Assembly (NCBI GenBank): GCA_021732745.1 | Contig: JAKFUK010000004.1 | Coordinates: 186,001 to 250,000 of the forward strand | DNA from: Nevskia sp. | GTDB lineage: Bacteria > Pseudomonadota > Gammaproteobacteria > Nevskiales > Nevskiaceae | Length of the DNA stretch: 64,000 bases | Reading direction: 5' to 3' | Part shown: positions 60,841 to 64,000 of the stretch, piece by piece | How the letters are laid out: each line of letters starts with the position of its first letter | How positions within the stretch are numbered: position 1 is the stretch's first letter | Made by a program: the position numbers and the translations under genes | Notes under the pieces: model-generated | Told to the model about the DNA's origin: nothing | Seen by the model: only the letters and a program-made list of their open reading frames with translations | The model's database searches: none

Positions 60841-62781
60841 ATGACCATGCAAGCTGCCGGCGCCACCGTCGCGCCCGCCGTCACTCGCCTGACCGCCGAT
60901 GACGCCACCCTGCGCCACTACTGCGAGGCCGGCGAATTTCCGGTACTGGTGATGACCGCCGCCCACCTGTCCGGCGATGCCTCGCTGCTGAAGCCGGAGT
61001 GGACACCGACCTATCAGCTGTCGAGCTACGTGAGCCAGTTGTCGCCGGAACAAGAGGCGGCGGGTCGCGCCCAGTGCTTCGAAGTGCTGCGTGCATTCCG
61101 CGACAGCGGCCAGCCGGTTCCGGGCCGTCCGGGCTACGACTTCATGCAAGCAGTGCTGGTCTGGATCTGCGGCCGCGACGCCGAACCACTGCAACGCCTG
61201 CTCAACGAACAGATCGTGTTCGGCGACGACGATCCGCAGCGCCCGACGTGGACCAAGGCGCAGCTGGCACCGGATCGCGCCTTCCATGTGGTGATCGTCG
61301 GTGCCGGCGAAAGCGGCCTGCTGACCGCGCATCGCCTCAAGCAGGCCGGCGTGCCATTCACCATCTTCGAGAAGAACGGCGAAGTCGGCGGCACCTGGCT
61401 GGAAAACAGCTACCCCGGCTGCCGCGTCGACATCAACAGCTTCATCTACAGCTATACGTTTGCTCAGCGCATCTGGCCGGAATACTTCGGCGCCCGCGAC
61501 GAGGTGCTGGCCTATTTCAAGGACTGCGCGACGCTGCTCGGCCTGCGCGAACACATCCGCTTTCATTCCGAAGTGCTGTCCACAGTCTGGGACGAAGCCG
61601 GCTCGCAATGGACCGTGAAGGTCCGCGCTCCGGACGGGGAAGAGACGACTCAGGCCAACGTCGTGGTCAGCGGCGTCGGCCAGCTGAACCGGCCACTGTG
61701 GCCGAACATCCAAGGCCGCGAGACCTACGAAGGCCAGCACTTCCATTCGGCGCGCTGGGACTCGTCCGTCGATCTGAAGGACAAGCGCGTCGGTGTGATC
61801 GGCACGGGCGCCAGCGCCACGCAGTTCATTCCGCATGTGGCGCGCGTTGCGGCGAGCCTCGACATCCATGTCCGAACGGTGCCCTGGCTGCTGCCGACAC
61901 CGCATCTGCATGCCCGAACCGAAGACGGCCTGCGCTGGCTGATGGCGAATGTGCCGAACTACATCCAGTGGCATCGGCTATTCACGTTCACGCCGCAACT
62001 GATCGGCTTCCTCGACAGCGCGACCGTCGATCCCGACTACCCGCCGACCGAAACTGCGATCTCCGCTGCCAACGATGCCGTGCGTCAAGCGCTGACCGGC
62101 TGGGCCGAAGCGCAGATCAGCGATCGCCCCGAGCTGCGTCCGCTGCTGGTGCCAAACGTGCCACCGGGCTCCAAGCGTTTGCCGCGTGACAACGGCACCT
62201 GGGTTGCGACCTTGAAGCGCGACAACGTCAAGGCGATCACCACGCGCATCGAGCGGATCACGGCCAAGGGCATCAGGACCGTCGACGGCATCGAGCACGC
62301 ATACGACGTGCTGATCTACGGCACCGGCTTCAAGGCCTCCGAGTTCCTGATGCCGATGCAGGTGATCGGCCGCGAAGGGCGCGATCTGCACGAAGTCTGG
62401 AATGGCGATGCCCGTGCCTACCTGGGTGCCACGATCAGCGGTTTCCCGAACCTGTTCTGCCTCTACGGCCCGAACACCAATCTTGTGCTGCACGGTGCCA
62501 GCATCGTCTACATCTCCGAGTGCGCGGCGAACTACGTGCTCGACGGCGTGCGACTGCTGCTGGAGAAAAACCTCAAGGCGCTCGACGTGAAGCCGGAAAT
62601 CTACGCGCAGTACAACCAGCGCATCGACGAAGCCAACGCGATGCGCGCCTGGGGCTATTCGAAGGTCAGCAGCTGGTACAAGAACGCCCGTGGCCGCGTC
62701 ACCCAGAACTGGCCGTTCACTGCTCTCGAACTGTGGCGACGCACGCGGCAGATCGAGCCGAACGACTATCGACTGAACTGA
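60841..62781 (+). CDS. Baeyer-Villiger-type flavin monooxygenase
   Basis: 646 residues with GAGGAGAC before ATG. After about 140 extra N-terminal residues come the FAD motif VVIVGAGESGLLTAHRL, EVGGTWLENSYPGCRVD, the BVMO fingerprint YEGQHFHSARWD (consensus FxGxxxHxxxW) and the NADPH motif VGVIGTGASATQFI. Long N-termini occur in steroid- and ketone-oxidising BVMOs. It should insert oxygen next to a ketone; substrate unknown. It lies 110 bp after dmpP and may share its transcript. Confidence 0.9.
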   Translation: MTMQAAGATVAPAVTRLTADDATLRHYCEAGEFPVLVMTAAHLSGDASLLKPEWTPTYQLSSYVSQLSPEQEAAGRAQCFEVLRAFRDSGQPVPGRPGYDFMQAVLVWICGRDAEPLQRLLNEQIVFGDDDPQRPTWTKAQLAPDRAFHVVIVGAGESGLLTAHRLKQAGVPFTIFEKNGEVGGTWLENSYPGCRVDINSFIYSYTFAQRIWPEYFGARDEVLAYFKDCATLLGLREHIRFHSEVLSTVWDEAGSQWTVKVRAPDGEETTQANVVVSGVGQLNRPLWPNIQGRETYEGQHFHSARWDSSVDLKDKRVGVIGTGASATQFIPHVARVAASLDIHVRTVPWLLPTPHLHARTEDGLRWLMANVPNYIQWHRLFTFTPQLIGFLDSATVDPDYPPTETAISAANDAVRQALTGWAEAQISDRPELRPLLVPNVPPGSKRLPRDNGTWVATLKRDNVKAITTRIERITAKGIRTVDGIEHAYDVLIYGTGFKASEFLMPMQVIGREGRDLHEVWNGDARAYLGATISGFPNLFCLYGPNTNLVLHGASIVYISECAANYVLDGVRLLLEKNLKALDVKPEIYAQYNQRIDEANAMRAWGYSKVSSWYKNARGRVTQNWPFTALELWRRTRQIEPNDYRLN

Positions 62782-62788
62782 CTCCGCC

Positions 62789-63256
62789 ATGGAACCGATC
62801 TGCGCCACGCTGACCGCCGAGGGCATCGAAGCCCACATCCGCGCCTACTTCGAGGCCTGCAATAGCGGCGACGCCGAACGGATCGCCGCCTACTTCGAGC
62901 CGGACGGCGTCCATTACTTTCCGCCCGGCATGTACGAGGGTCCGTTTCGCGGTGCGCTGACCATCGGCCGGCGCTGGCAGGCAGCGGTCGAAGCCTGGGG
63001 TTCTTACTGGACCGTCGACCAGGTGATCGTCGACGCCGCCACCCGCCGCGCGGCGATCGAGTGGTCGCATTTCAAGCGCCGCAAGGGCGTGCTGCTCAGG
63101 GGCGACGAGTGGTACCGCTATAGCGAGCGCGGCCTGATTCAGGACATCCGCGCCTATTACGCCAGCCCGCAGGACGCTTCGCTGGAACGACTGGAACTCG
63201 GCGGCTGGGATTACGCCGAGCTGGGCTATCCGCTGACGGCGCCGCCGGAAGCTTGA
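62789..63256 (+). CDS. SnoaL-like nuclear-transport-factor-2-fold protein
   Basis: 155 residues, 7 bp after the BVMO stop. HIRAYFEACNSGDAERIAAY, FEPDGVHYFPPGMYEGPFRG and AIEWSHFKRRKG fit SnoaL-like isomerase/hydratase-type domains. Close spacing suggests it acts on the monooxygenase product or substrate. Confidence 0.82.
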   Translation: MEPICATLTAEGIEAHIRAYFEACNSGDAERIAAYFEPDGVHYFPPGMYEGPFRGALTIGRRWQAAVEAWGSYWTVDQVIVDAATRRAAIEWSHFKRRKGVLLRGDEWYRYSERGLIQDIRAYYASPQDASLERLELGGWDYAELGYPLTAPPEA

Positions 63257-63265
63257 GGATGACTT

Positions 63266-63371
63266 GCTCCCTCCCCCGCACGCGGGGGAGGGTTGGGGAG
63301 GGGGCGTTTGACGTCAGCGCTGGGATCGAACGCCCCCATCCCGACCTTCCCCCGCAAGCGGGGGAAGGAGC
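63266..63371. repeat. GC-rich palindromic repeat pair
   Basis: GCTCCCTCCCCCGCACGCGG (plus GGGAGGG) at the left and the inverted CTTCCCCCGCAAGCGGGGGA at the right, with GGGGGCG/CGCCCCC inner ends. Each half is itself a hairpin. Located between convergent genes, where it could act as a terminator. Confidence 0.65.
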
Positions 63372-63446
63372 AATGGCCGCGCCCCCCGAATCCAAGCAGC
63401 CTTGCCGCCACGCAATGCGCGCCAGCTCGAAACCGCTGGCAGCTGC

Positions 63447-63863
63447 CTAAACCACCGCAGCGCGAGCAGCGACCTCGGCGGCACGCGCCACGCTGGCCGG
63501 TGTCCCGGCGATCGCCCAGTCCTCGGGCGGAATCGGCCAGCAGCCCCCGCGCACCCGGCTGCGTTCGACGCCGAGACAGTCGACGATCAGCTCGGTGAAG
63601 CCGCTCAGCAAGGCATGACGCTCGGCAAGCGGGCGGCCTTCGAGCACCAGAAAGTGGAAGTACGGCGCATCGACCGCGCCGTCGGCAAGCCGCTTGCTGC
63701 CGACCATCACATGCCTTGCCGCGTAGGGCTGGATGTAGACGCGGACTCTTTCGACCGGGCTTTTCAACACCTCGCAGTACAAGGCGGTTGCGCGTGCCAT
63801 CAGCTGGGTCTGCTGCGTCTCGCTGTAGGCCTCGGCAGCAAGATGGAAATGGATGATCGGCAT
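63447..63863 (-). CDS. Tautomerase-superfamily protein
   Basis: 138 residues from ATG 63863, chosen so that the catalytic Pro follows Met (MPIIHFHLAAEAYSETQQTQ). The beta-alpha-beta layout with QLMARATALYCEVLKSPVER and PYFHFLVLEGRPLAERHALL, then a second similar half, is typical of 4-oxalocrotonate-tautomerase-like enzymes. It could process keto-enol intermediates of aromatic or ketone catabolism. Follows the SDR gene on the same strand. Confidence 0.8.
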   Translation of the reverse strand: MPIIHFHLAAEAYSETQQTQLMARATALYCEVLKSPVERVRVYIQPYAARHVMVGSKRLADGAVDAPYFHFLVLEGRPLAERHALLSGFTELIVDCLGVERSRVRGGCWPIPPEDWAIAGTPASVARAAEVAARAAVV

Positions 63864-63882
63864 GGTGATTCTCTTCGTGTAG

Positions 63883-64000
63883 TTACGGCAGGCCGCGACG
63901 GCGGCCGGCATCCATGAACAGCGTGCCGCCGGCCAGGGCATCGGCTTCCGGGGCCAGCAGCATTTCGATCGCCCAAGCGATCTGCTCGACGGTGGTGAAG
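63883..64000 (-). CDS. Short-chain dehydrogenase/reductase, C-terminal end, cut by window edge
   Basis: The last 39 codons read TTVEQIAWAIEMLLAPEADA and LAGGTLFMDAGRRRGLP, then stop. This is the usual ending of classical SDR enzymes (WAIEMLLSPEA...GxxxxxDGG). The catalytic part is outside the window. 19 bp upstream of the tautomerase start, so co-transcribed with it. Confidence 0.75.
   Translation of the reverse strand, partial: FTTVEQIAWAIEMLLAPEADALAGGTLFMDAGRRRGLP

Overview
The window looks like a piece of a high-GC gammaproteobacterial chromosome. The gene content (DmpR-controlled multicomponent phenol hydroxylase, RND efflux, FeS-type photolyase, TesB, PF10118-type hydrolase) and the interspersed repeats recall Nevskiales/Xanthomonadales-like genomes. 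The taxon is inference. No rRNA gene is visible. The only tRNA trace is the 5' half of a tRNA-Arg(CCG).

Region A (1-14.6 kb) is an unusual envelope gene set. It holds three complete caspase/metacaspase-like proteins and the start of a fourth at the left edge, two SUMF1/FGE-like domains that lack the catalytic cysteines, a serpin lipoprotein with an Arg-Ser pair in its reactive loop, an OmpA-domain protein, a membrane-anchored protein resembling the Lon Ser/Lys protease domain, and several secreted or membrane proteins of unknown function. Seven copies of CATCCCGAT lie just upstream of the transcription units here, and only one stray copy (inside a coding gene) was noticed elsewhere. I read this as one co-regulated, possibly undescribed, periplasmic protease/inhibitor network.

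Region B (about 14.6-29.8 kb) is an accessory island. It holds a JAB/MPN gene remnant, nested IS3, IS30 and IS21-like debris, a HigA-like antitoxin remnant and a PIN gene with an in-frame TAG. Next comes a co-oriented set: PPP-family phosphatase, AAA+ ATPase, a collinear pseudophosphatase paralogue and a metallophosphoesterase. Last are an unknown gene and a 1,758-residue tyrosine recombinase that ends beside a tRNA-Arg(CCG) cut off after its anticodon loop. The matching 3' half of the tRNA was not seen, so the island may run off the left edge and include Region A.

Region C (29.8-45 kb) is mostly core-like: a PLD/DExH helicase with DUF3427 interrupted by TAG, DUF2256 plus FeS photolyase, a TetR-led operon with two tandem styrene-oxide-isomerase-like membrane proteins, a TIGR01777 epimerase and thioesterases. 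It also contains a two-cassette integron fragment (DUF6228 and an HNH protein with attC-like sites, no integrase seen) beside a broken IS1182 transposase.

Region D (45-64 kb) has a TetR-OMF-MFP-RND efflux operon with a clear palindromic operator, an SRPBCC-SDR fusion, and a DmpR-like sigma-54 activator. The activator diverges from phenol hydroxylase genes P0-P5, with two upstream activator sites and a sigma-54 promoter visible between them. Three different repeat elements sit at successive junctions inside the hydroxylase operon. A Baeyer-Villiger-type monooxygenase, a SnoaL-like protein, a tautomerase and the end of an SDR gene follow. No ring-cleavage gene lies within the window.
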